Shown here: positions 53,994 to 61,846 of the stretch, piece after piece
Layout of the letters: each line of letters begins with the position of its first letter
How positions within the stretch are numbered: position 1 is the stretch's first letter
NCBI GenBank assembly: GCA_905221605.1
Contig: CAJNDS010002672.1
Coordinates: forward strand, 219,056-283,055
DNA: 64,000 nt
Origin: Symbiodinium natans
Lineage: Eukaryota > Sar > Dinophyceae > Suessiales > Symbiodiniaceae
Reading direction: 5' to 3'
Made by a program: the position numbers and the translations under genes
Notes under the pieces: model-generated
Databases searched by the model: none
The model's input: the letters and a program-made list of their open reading frames with translations, nothing else
What the model was told of the DNA's origin: nothing

Positions 53994-56900
53994 CTACTCG
54001 ATACCCTCTGGAGCAGTGTTGGGGGCACGAGTGGCGTTGCCAGCAACGTTGGAGCTACTGGCTCGCTCCAACTGAGGGCGCTTCGCAACCGCCTCATCGA
54101 GGGAGAATGCCTCAGCCGACACCCTCTGGAAATCCTCGACGTAGGACTGCGCGACAGGGTGCGTCTTGGGGACCTCAAGCTTAAGCCCTGCCTCCGCATT
54201 GGCTTTGCTGCTTGTGGTAAAATTGAGGCTCCCAATCAGCACCACCGCGCCGTCAGGCCGCAGTAGGCAAAGGGCTTTGGCATGGTGCAGCCCTTGAATC
54301 CCGGTGCCTACCTTAGCCCCGCGGCCGTCGCGAGCATAGGCGTCGCGCAAGGATGTGCCGCAACCCACCTTCACCTCGGCACCTGCGGCCGCCAAGCGTT
54401 TCAACGCTTGCCACTGAAGCTTGGTGCGGTGGCATTGTCCCATGTCGGCGACAATCCGAACGCTTGCGCCCTTGCCAAGCGACGCTTCGATTGCCTCGAT
54501 GCAGGATGGGCAATCTAAGCTGTAAGCCCGGATGTAGATCACATCCTCTGCTGCTCCAGACCCAAGCAGCGTTTGGGCGGCCTGAATGTATGGCCCGCCC
54601 GCAAGGAATTCCGCTTCTTTGACTGGAGAACTCCTAGCGGGGGCTGGGCCCTTGTTCCTCCGGCCTGGCGTGCGCGCCACAGTGGCAGTGGCGGCACGTT
54701 GCACTGAGCCGGACTGTGCGTGGGCTGCGCTCGCTCCATTTGCTGGGGCCGCGGCCAGGTCACGACCCGCGAGCCCCTGAAAGCAGGAGAGCCCGCGGCT
54801 CTTGGCCGCGAGTTGGGAGAAACACCCTTCACTGTTCCCCAAACCCAACACCACCTTACCCTTAGCTAGGGCATCGGAGGCGGTACTCCGAATGGAGTCT
54901 GTGAGCGCAGGACCCGCGCCTCGCTGGGCCGCGTGCAAAAACCCTAAGGAACGGGCGGTGTCCATTGCGGCATCGCAATGCCCGCAGCGTCCTTCTGCCA
55001 GGTAAGCACGACAGCCACAGGCAGCTGTCTCCTCCTTGAGATGCACCCAAACCTTATGGGTCACCCCTTTCTTGGTGCTCGCGACCTCAAACGTCGCCTC
55101 AGAGCCAAGGAGTTGAGACAGCCGCGCCTCAGGGGCCGCGGTGTTGCCATGTCGCAAATGCGCAATGCGATTGGCAACGGCACGACTCACGTACCACAGA
55201 ACAGCACCGCACAAGATCACTACTACCAGAGTGATGGCTGTTCCGGCGACCCACACGGTCCGCCTCGCCCCGTGACCGATTTCCTCGACCACGTCGGCCG
55301 AAATCGTTGCAACCGCGTGCATAGAGTCCTCGACAACATGCACAGCCCCGCGGTGCAACTGCAAGGCAATCGGCGCCGACGCTGCAGCCGCCAGGCCCCA
55401 CCAGCCGTTGATGTTCCCGTTGAGGGCGTGCATCAACCGATTGAGGAGCCCGCGACCCAGGAAAAAGGGGGTCCGCGGCGGAAGCGGAACACTCGGCGGC
55501 GGCCGGGCCGACCCGCACGGGAAAGCTGGGACCCAGCTTGTGCTTGGGCGGGGTTGGAGCGCGGCAACAATGCCCGCGGCGAAAGCGCCCCAGGCGTACT
55601 TGCCCCTCCCCTTGGGCTTGCCCTTGGCATCGGACTTGCCTCTGCCCTTCGGCTTGCCCTGGCCCTTGCCACGGGCGTCTGCCCAAGCACCCCAAGGGTC
55701 GCGGCCCTTGCCGTGCGTCGCCTCCTCGCGACGTCTCTTGCCGCCCCTCTTCTTGTGTTTGCTTCTAAGAAGAGGCTGGATCGTTTCCTGATCCATCGCG
55801 CGATTGGCCAGAAGGATCTCGTACTCCAGCTCATCCTGGCTGCTCTCGGAGCCCGAGTCCCTCTGTTCGCCGCGCCGCGGATCCGGGATCCCGCGGGAAA
55901 CGACCTCTGCCAAGCGGAGGGGTGTGCTGCACCTAAAGCACAGCTGCCTGAATGAAAGGTTCCATTCATAGCAGTTAGGGCACTGCCACCCTGCTATGCG
56001 GAGCGCTTCGCTGATGTGATCATCGCGCTCCGCCTTCTCCGCCTGGCGCCGCTCCCGCTTCTTGGCGCGCTCGGCCGCCTGCGCCTCCTCGGCCGCCTGG
56101 AGGGCTTCAGCGAGTTCCTCATCGCTGAGGAGCCTCGCGGCATCTGCCCGCGCTTGTTGGTCTTCAAGCTCTTCGGCAGAAAACCTCCGCCGCCATTGCT
56201 CCGGCGCGGTTTGGGGATCCACCTCCCACCACCCGATGTCGATCCCATTGATCCATCGGCCGTCGCACGGGGCGCCCGCATTCGGGCCGCCCGCGTGCGT
56301 GGTGAGGCACTGGTCCTCGGTAACCGGGTTGATGGCTTCGCAGAAGAAGCACCGCCAGCTGCCGTAGGGGTAAAAGCGGCCTTCGACGTAGGCTCGGTTG
56401 GCTGGGAGGGCGACCTCGTCCGCCTCATCCGCGGTGGCAGCCTCCATCTCAACCGAGACCTCCTCGTCTTTGACGACCTCAGCCTCCTCCTCCTGCTCTT
56501 CCTTGACCAGGGGCTCTTCCTCCTCCCGGCCAACTTTGAGGTGGGACTCAGTGCGAACCTCGGCGCGCATCGAAATGACGTCAAGGCTATCCGCGGCTGG
56601 GTCGCCCGCGAAGAAGGAGTCGATCTCCTTGGCATGGAGATCGTCAAGAGGCGTCACCAGGTCCGGCGAGTAATCTCGCTTGGAGCGACGCTCGGCCAGG
56701 CGTCGCTGGACGTCGCCCTTCGGCGGCTCGAGGGCCCGCCCGCGCGGAGCGGCCTTCCGCGGAGGCTCGGGCTCGGCCTCCTCCGTGGGCTCGCTCTTGG
56801 GCGTGGACCCTCCATCGCTTCCCTCTGGAGCACCAGGGGGGTCCAGCTCGGGGTCGTCGCGAAGCCACCCCGGCGGATGGCTACCACCATAGATGTGGTG

Positions 56901-58748
56901 CGATCCATCCTCAAGCTGGATTCGGTCCCCTCGCCTCAGGAGCGGGACTCTCGAGTGATCGTACCCGTTGGCTTTGTGGTACCTAATCACTCGGAGCATG
57001 GGCACCTCCCCATACCCACCGTCCTTTCCTCGGCGGAACAGCCGTCCCCGCCAGTCCTGACGAAAAGGGTCAAGAGGTGCGGAGGGGCTGATCCCCAGGT
57101 TGGGCGGAAGAGAGGCGCCATGGCAGGCCGCCTGATGCAAGTGGTACTGCACCAGCGACTCAAAGGCTAGCCCGCATCCCGGAGCCGAACATCCGTAGTG
57201 GCCGTCAGCGTTGGGGCGAGGCTCCTCTGAGGCTGAGGCGGACTGGGCGGTCCCGCCTCCCGAAGGCCTGGCGGAAGTGCTCGACCCCGCAGCCCCGGGG
57301 GCGTCCTGACCATCGTCAGACACCTCTTCCCCGTCGGCGCCTTCCCCGGCCGCCCGACTCTCTCCCTCTCGGCGCAGCGTTTTGAGGGACTCCTCACGCT
57401 TGGTGATCTTCTCCAGCTTCACCATCGCAGTTCCCGCAACCTCCAGTATTCTCGACTGGAGCTTCTGCGCTCTAAGGAGAGCTTCGGACCGCGCGAGGTA
57501 TTCCTTCGCGCTGGTGACCACAGACTGGCCGAGCACGAGGACTCCTTCCTCTGTGCTCTCGGCCTTGGCCCCACTTGCGGGCTCCTCGTCCTCCTTCACT
57601 TTGACCGCGGCTGGAGGCGCCCGCGTATCGGGAAGATCCGAGCTGGAACTATCTTCCTCGACACCTTCAGCTTCTTGGGCTGCCTCTTCCTCGAGCGAGT
57701 CCTCGGGCTCGAGGACATTGGGGCCCGGGACGTTACGCCTAGGGTACGCCTTGGGCTTCGCTGGCACGATCGAAGTCCTAGGCGTCCCTAGGGGACGCCC
57801 TTTGGCCTTAGGCGCGGCCTTAGGAGGAGTAACAGGTTGTGCGGCCCCCGCGGCCATGACACGACCCGCAGGGGCCAGCACAACCGTCGAGGAGCTCGCC
57901 GCGCCACTGCTGGCCGCAGCAGCTTGGGACGCTTGGACCGTGCCCAGCTTCGGTCCTCGCCCCAACGGCGGGTTGGGGCCCGCACTGGAGTCGCCTAAAC
58001 TCTTTAGGTCGACACGCAGGACCAACCTATCCACTTCCAACTCAGCTATCAAGTCTGAGTAGACAGGCGAGCCCCTGAGGAGTGCCCAGATGCGGGAAAT
58101 GCCGGTGGCCCTAATCTGGCCAGTGAGGGCCACCCCATCCGCTCCTGCATAGATGGGCACTCCGGCGTCCCGCAGGACCGCCAGTCGGACCTCGACTATG
58201 CAAGTCGATCCGCGGCGGAACCCGCGCCTTCCGTCCTCCCACTGCGTGGGGCAGTGTCCTAGGACGTAGTGCACCCCGAGGCGGCCTCCCGGCCCGCCGC
58301 CGGGGATCAGGCCGTTCTGCAACAGGCTTGGCACGACATGCAAGTCCGTGCCGTGCCACATGGCCGGGCCATACTGACGGATGAGGTCGTCGATGGCCGT
58401 CTCACTTAGGCCCTCCATCATGAACCCCATCGGATGGCCGCAATCGGCAGAGTGGCCTTGGAAGGCACGAAGGAAACCAGCGTGCGAGGTGTCCAACCTC
58501 GGTTTCCGCTGGTTGGCGTCGTGCGCGACCGCCTGGTTGTACTGGTTGATGGTGATCCCGAGTTGTTCGATCAACTCATCAACCGGGTAGAGGCCGCCCG
58601 GACCGAACCGGCCTCTGCAGCCACCTTCGCCGTGCCGCATGCATCGGACGAGCAGGCGCTGCACGTCGTCTATCGTGGGCGGGCCCTTCCGGCCCTTAGG
58701 GCCTGGGCTCTTGCTCTTGCCCCTGCCCTTCGACCCTCCTCCGCCCAT
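53994..58748 (-). CDS. Third ORF: KptA/Tpt1-like plus zinc fingers, TM segment, SWIM and PLD domain
   Basis: The frame opens at 58946; the first convincing start is ATG 58748, giving 1,584 aa. Numbered from 58946, residues 93-300 match RNA 2'-phosphotransferase (KptA/Tpt1): MRHGEGG with R104 and H105, LRAFQGHS with R160, WHGT, and RRGSTCIVEV with R244/R245. The four residues essential in yeast Tpt1 (Arg, His, Arg, Arg) therefore all seem kept. Next come a C2H2-like finger (C586, C591, H604, H609), acidic linkers and a first Cys cluster (866-894). A coiled-coil-like region spans 920-978. A RanBP2-type finger (W987, C989, C992, N996, C1003, C1006) and a Gly/Lys-rich tract follow. Then come a membrane segment (1229-1252), a SWIM-like CxC-x8-CxH (1310-1323), and a PLD domain (about 1440-1600) with HxK 1555-1557 and GSLNFT 1572-1577. 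The cellular role is unknown. Confidence 0.85.
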   Translation of the reverse strand: MGGGGSKGRGKSKSPGPKGRKGPPTIDDVQRLLVRCMRHGEGGCRGRFGPGGLYPVDELIEQLGITINQYNQAVAHDANQRKPRLDTSHAGFLRAFQGHSADCGHPMGFMMEGLSETAIDDLIRQYGPAMWHGTDLHVVPSLLQNGLIPGGGPGGRLGVHYVLGHCPTQWEDGRRGFRRGSTCIVEVRLAVLRDAGVPIYAGADGVALTGQIRATGISRIWALLRGSPVYSDLIAELEVDRLVLRVDLKSLGDSSAGPNPPLGRGPKLGTVQASQAAAASSGAASSSTVVLAPAGRVMAAGAAQPVTPPKAAPKAKGRPLGTPRTSIVPAKPKAYPRRNVPGPNVLEPEDSLEEEAAQEAEGVEEDSSSSDLPDTRAPPAAVKVKEDEEPASGAKAESTEEGVLVLGQSVVTSAKEYLARSEALLRAQKLQSRILEVAGTAMVKLEKITKREESLKTLRREGESRAAGEGADGEEVSDDGQDAPGAAGSSTSARPSGGGTAQSASASEEPRPNADGHYGCSAPGCGLAFESLVQYHLHQAACHGASLPPNLGISPSAPLDPFRQDWRGRLFRRGKDGGYGEVPMLRVIRYHKANGYDHSRVPLLRRGDRIQLEDGSHHIYGGSHPPGWLRDDPELDPPGAPEGSDGGSTPKSEPTEEAEPEPPRKAAPRGRALEPPKGDVQRRLAERRSKRDYSPDLVTPLDDLHAKEIDSFFAGDPAADSLDVISMRAEVRTESHLKVGREEEEPLVKEEQEEEAEVVKDEEVSVEMEAATADEADEVALPANRAYVEGRFYPYGSWRCFFCEAINPVTEDQCLTTHAGGPNAGAPCDGRWINGIDIGWWEVDPQTAPEQWRRRFSAEELEDQQARADAARLLSDEELAEALQAAEEAQAAERAKKRERRQAEKAERDDHISEALRIAGWQCPNCYEWNLSFRQLCFRCSTPLRLAEVVSRGIPDPRRGEQRDSGSESSQDELEYEILLANRAMDQETIQPLLRSKHKKRGGKRRREEATHGKGRDPWGAWADARGKGQGKPKGRGKSDAKGKPKGRGKYAWGAFAAGIVAALQPRPSTSWVPAFPCGSARPPPSVPLPPRTPFFLGRGLLNRLMHALNGNINGWWGLAAAASAPIALQLHRGAVHVVEDSMHAVATISADVVEEIGHGARRTVWVAGTAITLVVVILCGAVLWYVSRAVANRIAHLRHGNTAAPEARLSQLLGSEATFEVASTKKGVTHKVWVHLKEETAACGCRAYLAEGRCGHCDAAMDTARSLGFLHAAQRGAGPALTDSIRSTASDALAKGKVVLGLGNSEGCFSQLAAKSRGLSCFQGLAGRDLAAAPANGASAAHAQSGSVQRAATATVARTPGRRNKGPAPARSSPVKEAEFLAGGPYIQAAQTLLGSGAAEDVIYIRAYSLDCPSCIEAIEASLGKGASVRIVADMGQCHRTKLQWQALKRLAAAGAEVKVGCGTSLRDAYARDGRGAKVGTGIQGLHHAKALCLLRPDGAVVLIGSLNFTTSSKANAEAGLKLEVPKTHPVAQSYVEDFQRVSAEAFSLDEAVAKRPQLERASSSNVAGNATRAPNTAPEGIE
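54147..54629 (-). other. PLD-like phosphodiesterase domain
   Basis: It resembles the single-HKD Nuc/mitoPLD type: DVIYIRAYSLDCPSCIEAI at the start, then GLHHAKALCLLRPDGAVVLI and GSLNFTTSS. The His, Lys, Gly-Ser and Asn are present. The residue five after Lys that is normally Asp is Leu, with an Asp three positions later. It may be altered or inactive, or the alignment may need a short insertion. Confidence 0.78.
55920..55991 (-). other. RanBP2-type zinc finger
   Basis: The spacing W-x-C-x2-C-x3-N-x6-C-x2-C is exact (GWQCPNCYEWNLSFRQLCFR then C). This finger type often binds single-stranded RNA or ubiquitin, and Gly/Lys-rich sequence follows. Confidence 0.85.
58047..58670 (-). other. KptA/Tpt1 RNA 2'-phosphotransferase domain
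   Basis: In the enzyme family this fold uses NAD+ to remove a 2'-phosphate from RNA and is related to ADP-ribosyltransferases. The order RH, NxxQR, RAxQGHS, HGT, GxHYVL, R-S-x-x-V and NGVxLT-like (ADGVALTG) is kept at normal spacing. Identification is from motifs only. Confidence 0.82.
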
Positions 58749-61700
58749 CGCGGCACTGAGGCCCGCGGCTTTGCTGGACCTCCGATGGGCGGGGCCGGTG
58801 TGCAGTAGTGGTAGGCAGCCGCTCCCGCGCGGCCAGGGCACGGCCCGCAGCGGGGCCTTGTGGTTGACCACGAAGGTCCGGGCGACCGATCGGTCGCTCC
58901 CGCGCGGTCTGGTTGCGACCCGCAGCGGGGCGCAGTGCACAGGCACGAACGCGGGGAGGGACTACCTACCCTAGGCTCTACAACACACTTGAACCGCTGC
59001 GGCGGGGGTTTGGGGAGTTTCCTTAAGGTCTGGGCTTTAAGGCTTCTACGGCTTCTGCTTCGACCTTGGACCGAACCTCTAGGCCTGCTTCCTAAACACT
59101 GGCTGCGGGACAACCGAACGAAGCTGCACGCGACGAACGACGAAAAATCCTTCTGCCCGCAGACCGGCGACCTGGGAAACGGCCCGCCCCAAAAACACCC
59201 GCCCTGGACACAGAAACACCCGAACAGCCCCAACATCCTGAGCATCAGAACGCGCGTGGGGTGATTCTGGTCTGAGCGCGCCGCGTCATGGTTCGCGCGC
59301 TTGGTGTTGTGCGCACCGCGAACGCCTAAGGCTTCAAGAGCAGACGACGCGCTCTGCGGAGCCGCGACTGCCCCCTTGGCGCACGCTTCGCGCACCGCCC
59401 CCTCGGCTTGGGCATCAGTGAAAAACTGCCCATCAATGACCCTACCCGTCCTAACAGTAAGATCATCCACGTAGGCTATCCACTCCTTAGTATACTTAAG
59501 GCGCCTACCTCTGCCGGGGGCATAGGCCCTATCAACCACAAAGTTGAAATCATCTGGGCCGTTAATCGGGCCAAAGGTGAGGCCGACAGGGAGATACTTC
59601 CCTGATCTTGCCACAATGGCCAACACCTCGCGAGCACGCTTGGTGTTCCTAATCTGATTAAACCCACTAACCGCATCCACGAAGGTATACCAAACCGAAC
59701 CTACTGCGGCGGCGAGCACATCGCTGCCCCGCCGACAATAGTACGTGGAGCGCTTAATTCGGGCATTCACACGGCGGTAGTCAACCACCAAGCGTCGCTT
59801 CCTATGCCGCTTGTAGCTGGGCATTTCCTTGGTCGGAAACGGCGCAGATCCCCAAGCCGAGCTGCCGCGGATCAACTGACCCCGCTTGCATTCTTCTTCA
59901 AGCTTGTCGTCGACCCATTGCGCGGACTCGCCCCTCAGACTGTGAGGCTGGGACGAGACCGGCGGCCCGGTGGGGATGCAGTCATGGGCGAACTTCCTGA
60001 CCGTGGTCCTGGTGGTGTCCTCCACCCAGAACCCAGCGGCCTTTCGCCGTATGACCTCCCTGACGGCTGCGATATCAGCATCGGTCAGCCCGGGTCTGGT
60101 TGGTCCAGGCTCGATCTTCAAACCCGACCATACGAGGTCTCTATAGGCCTCGGTGCGCCTAGGATCCTCCGCGACCTTCTCGCCCGCAAGAGCATAGACC
60201 TCAAGGTCAGCCCGGACGGAATCCCAGTCCTTGGCGTCCGCCTTGGTCCGCCAAAACGCTTCCTTCTCCGCGGCATACTTATCCACCTCCTTATCCAGCT
60301 CCGCACGCTCTGCTGGCGTGAGGTCCTCGCCCGACCGCACGTCCGGGAGGGGAACGACTGGAGAGGGCTGTGGCGCAGCCGCGGCGCTATCTGCACCCGC
60401 AGTCGCTGGAAAGCTTTCAACTGCAGCGGTGCACAGCTCTTCTGCGCCCCTCAGACCAAGGTCCTGGAGCGAGGCGCAGAAAGCCGCCCCTATGAGGTTG
60501 TAGTCGGATTGCGCGCGCTCAACGTGCTTGTGCTGCACTGCGCCTAGCGCATCCGGCCTACTACACCTCAAACCTACCGATTCTAAACTGAAATCGGCGA
60601 GCCACAGGGCCCCGCTCTCAACGAGGTTGCCGCGGCCACTGGCCCGCGCGAACTGGCACATGTCAGCCCGCACGAAAGCCCAAGGCCAGCGTGGCTCTGC
60701 GAGCGTCCCAAACAAGGCGCCCCACTCCTCTAGCCGCCAAGGTTCCCACTCGCCTTTTTGCGCCTGCAAACGCAGCGCGACGTGGGCGCCCGCGCGTGTG
60801 CGTTCCTGCGCACACCGGACGACTAGCTGGAGGAAAGCCCGGGGCACATTCTTGCCCTCAAGCCCAATTACGAGCACCTTCGGCTCTGTGCGCAGAACAG
60901 CGCCGCTAATGGCCTCCAAGTGCTCTTCTGCGGCCAGGTTCCAGGTGATCCCGTAGGCCTGCTTGCCTTGCACAAAAGCGGGAACAACCCTGTACCCGTG
61001 CCTCCTAGCCGCGTCGGAAACGACCGCGTCACCCCAAGCAACCTCTAAGACATCGGCAACCCCACCAAGGAAATACTGCCGGAACCAACTCTCGACAGCA
61101 CCCGACTCTGGGGAAGCCCTAGGCTGCAACGCGCGGGGTTCCGCGACCAAGAGGTCCGCGAGGGCCTCTTGGATCGAGAGCACACTCGTGCCGGCACGAG
61201 ACGCTCGCTCGAGGGTCCTGTCCTGCAACGAATACGCCCCCTTGTCCAACTTTCTGGCCGAGGCTGCAGCAAGCACGCCGTCGCGGTTTAGGTCGATTTT
61301 GGAAATGATTTCCTTCACAGAAACCGCTTCATGGGCCGGACGGGTCCCTTCTGAAAGCGTGAGCGCTCCGTCCTCGGCGATATATGCAAGCCGCCATTTG
61401 ACGCGAACCCCGCTGGCGTCGGGGAGATAGCGATGGACGCCAACCTGCGCACGGGCCGCATCCACCTGCGTGACCCGTCCTAACCTGCACACCTTCGGGC
61501 CTCCACCTACACCCCGATAGGCAATGCGGTCACCAAGGCGGAGGACGAAGTCCCTCCCGCGCCTGGTCAGCGTGAACTCCACCTGTTTGGCGTCGCCTTG
61601 AACCTGCTGCCCTAAGCTGGGGCGAGACAAGTCGTCCCCGCCGGTTCCATCGTCCTCAAAGACGACCGGCTCGCGGGATTCCGCGCCATCTGCATCCGCA

Positions 61701-61846
61701 GGGACAAGAATGCAGTCTTCTGCGTGCGCCTCCATCGGGCCGGGGCGGAAGAAGTACCCCCCGACTCCATCGACACGGGCTCCAAGGTGAGCCTGTGGCC
61801 CTTGACTTCCAACACGCGCCAGGGGCCGGTCAGACCCGGTTTCCAA
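58670..61846 (-). CDS. Retroelement reverse transcriptase with extra N-terminal domains
   Basis: Residue numbers count from 61846; the biologically used part probably begins at the frameshift site (about residue 29). Residues 80-200 resemble a BAH- or chromo-like reader (LGDRIAYRG, GRVTQVD, VHRYLPD). Residues 260-460 look like a degenerate Rossmann methyltransferase fold (VLEVAWGDAVVSDAARRHGY). RT occupies about 605-800: LVVDYRRVN, TFVDAVSGFNQI with D724, LTFGPINGPDDFNFVVD, and YVDD with D794/D795. After about residue 845 the sequence loses RT character, and no RNase H domain is recognisable. The last 280 residues may be fortuitous reading frame. It overlaps the third ORF. Confidence 0.88.
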   Translation of the reverse strand: METGSDRPLARVGSQGPQAHLGARVDGVGGYFFRPGPMEAHAEDCILVPADADGAESREPVVFEDDGTGGDDLSRPSLGQQVQGDAKQVEFTLTRRGRDFVLRLGDRIAYRGVGGGPKVCRLGRVTQVDAARAQVGVHRYLPDASGVRVKWRLAYIAEDGALTLSEGTRPAHEAVSVKEIISKIDLNRDGVLAAASARKLDKGAYSLQDRTLERASRAGTSVLSIQEALADLLVAEPRALQPRASPESGAVESWFRQYFLGGVADVLEVAWGDAVVSDAARRHGYRVVPAFVQGKQAYGITWNLAAEEHLEAISGAVLRTEPKVLVIGLEGKNVPRAFLQLVVRCAQERTRAGAHVALRLQAQKGEWEPWRLEEWGALFGTLAEPRWPWAFVRADMCQFARASGRGNLVESGALWLADFSLESVGLRCSRPDALGAVQHKHVERAQSDYNLIGAAFCASLQDLGLRGAEELCTAAVESFPATAGADSAAAAPQPSPVVPLPDVRSGEDLTPAERAELDKEVDKYAAEKEAFWRTKADAKDWDSVRADLEVYALAGEKVAEDPRRTEAYRDLVWSGLKIEPGPTRPGLTDADIAAVREVIRRKAAGFWVEDTTRTTVRKFAHDCIPTGPPVSSQPHSLRGESAQWVDDKLEEECKRGQLIRGSSAWGSAPFPTKEMPSYKRHRKRRLVVDYRRVNARIKRSTYYCRRGSDVLAAAVGSVWYTFVDAVSGFNQIRNTKRAREVLAIVARSGKYLPVGLTFGPINGPDDFNFVVDRAYAPGRGRRLKYTKEWIAYVDDLTVRTGRVIDGQFFTDAQAEGAVREACAKGAVAAPQSASSALEALGVRGAHNTKRANHDAARSDQNHPTRVLMLRMLGLFGCFCVQGGCFWGGPFPRSPVCGQKDFSSFVACSFVRLSRSQCLGSRPRGSVQGRSRSRRSLKAQTLRKLPKPPPQRFKCVVEPRVGSPSPRSCLCTAPRCGSQPDRAGATDRSPGPSWSTTRPRCGPCPGRAGAAAYHYCTPAPPIGGPAKPRASVPRWAEEGRRAGARARAQALRAGRARPR
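58820..58932 (-). repeat. Duplicated GC-rich box at the RT/third ORF junction
   Basis: Two copies (58820-58856 and 58894-58931) share CGCTCCCGCGCGG and GACCCGCAGCGGGG or GGCCCGCAGCGGGG, about 74 bases apart. Looser matches occur at 53749-53775, 54749-54774 and 57852-57876. Confidence 0.65.

Noticed and set aside
53648-54235. Separate minus-strand genes in other frames over the third retroelement ORF and many plus-strand ORFs in 53-64 kb
   Set aside because: They are shadow frames in GC-rich sequence; only the three frames with recognised domains are supported.
53994-58748. The KptA/PLD ORF as an ordinary host gene
   Set aside because: It is intronless, minus-strand and contiguous with the retroelement ORFs, while both host genes here are densely split; kept only as an alternative until other copies are seen.
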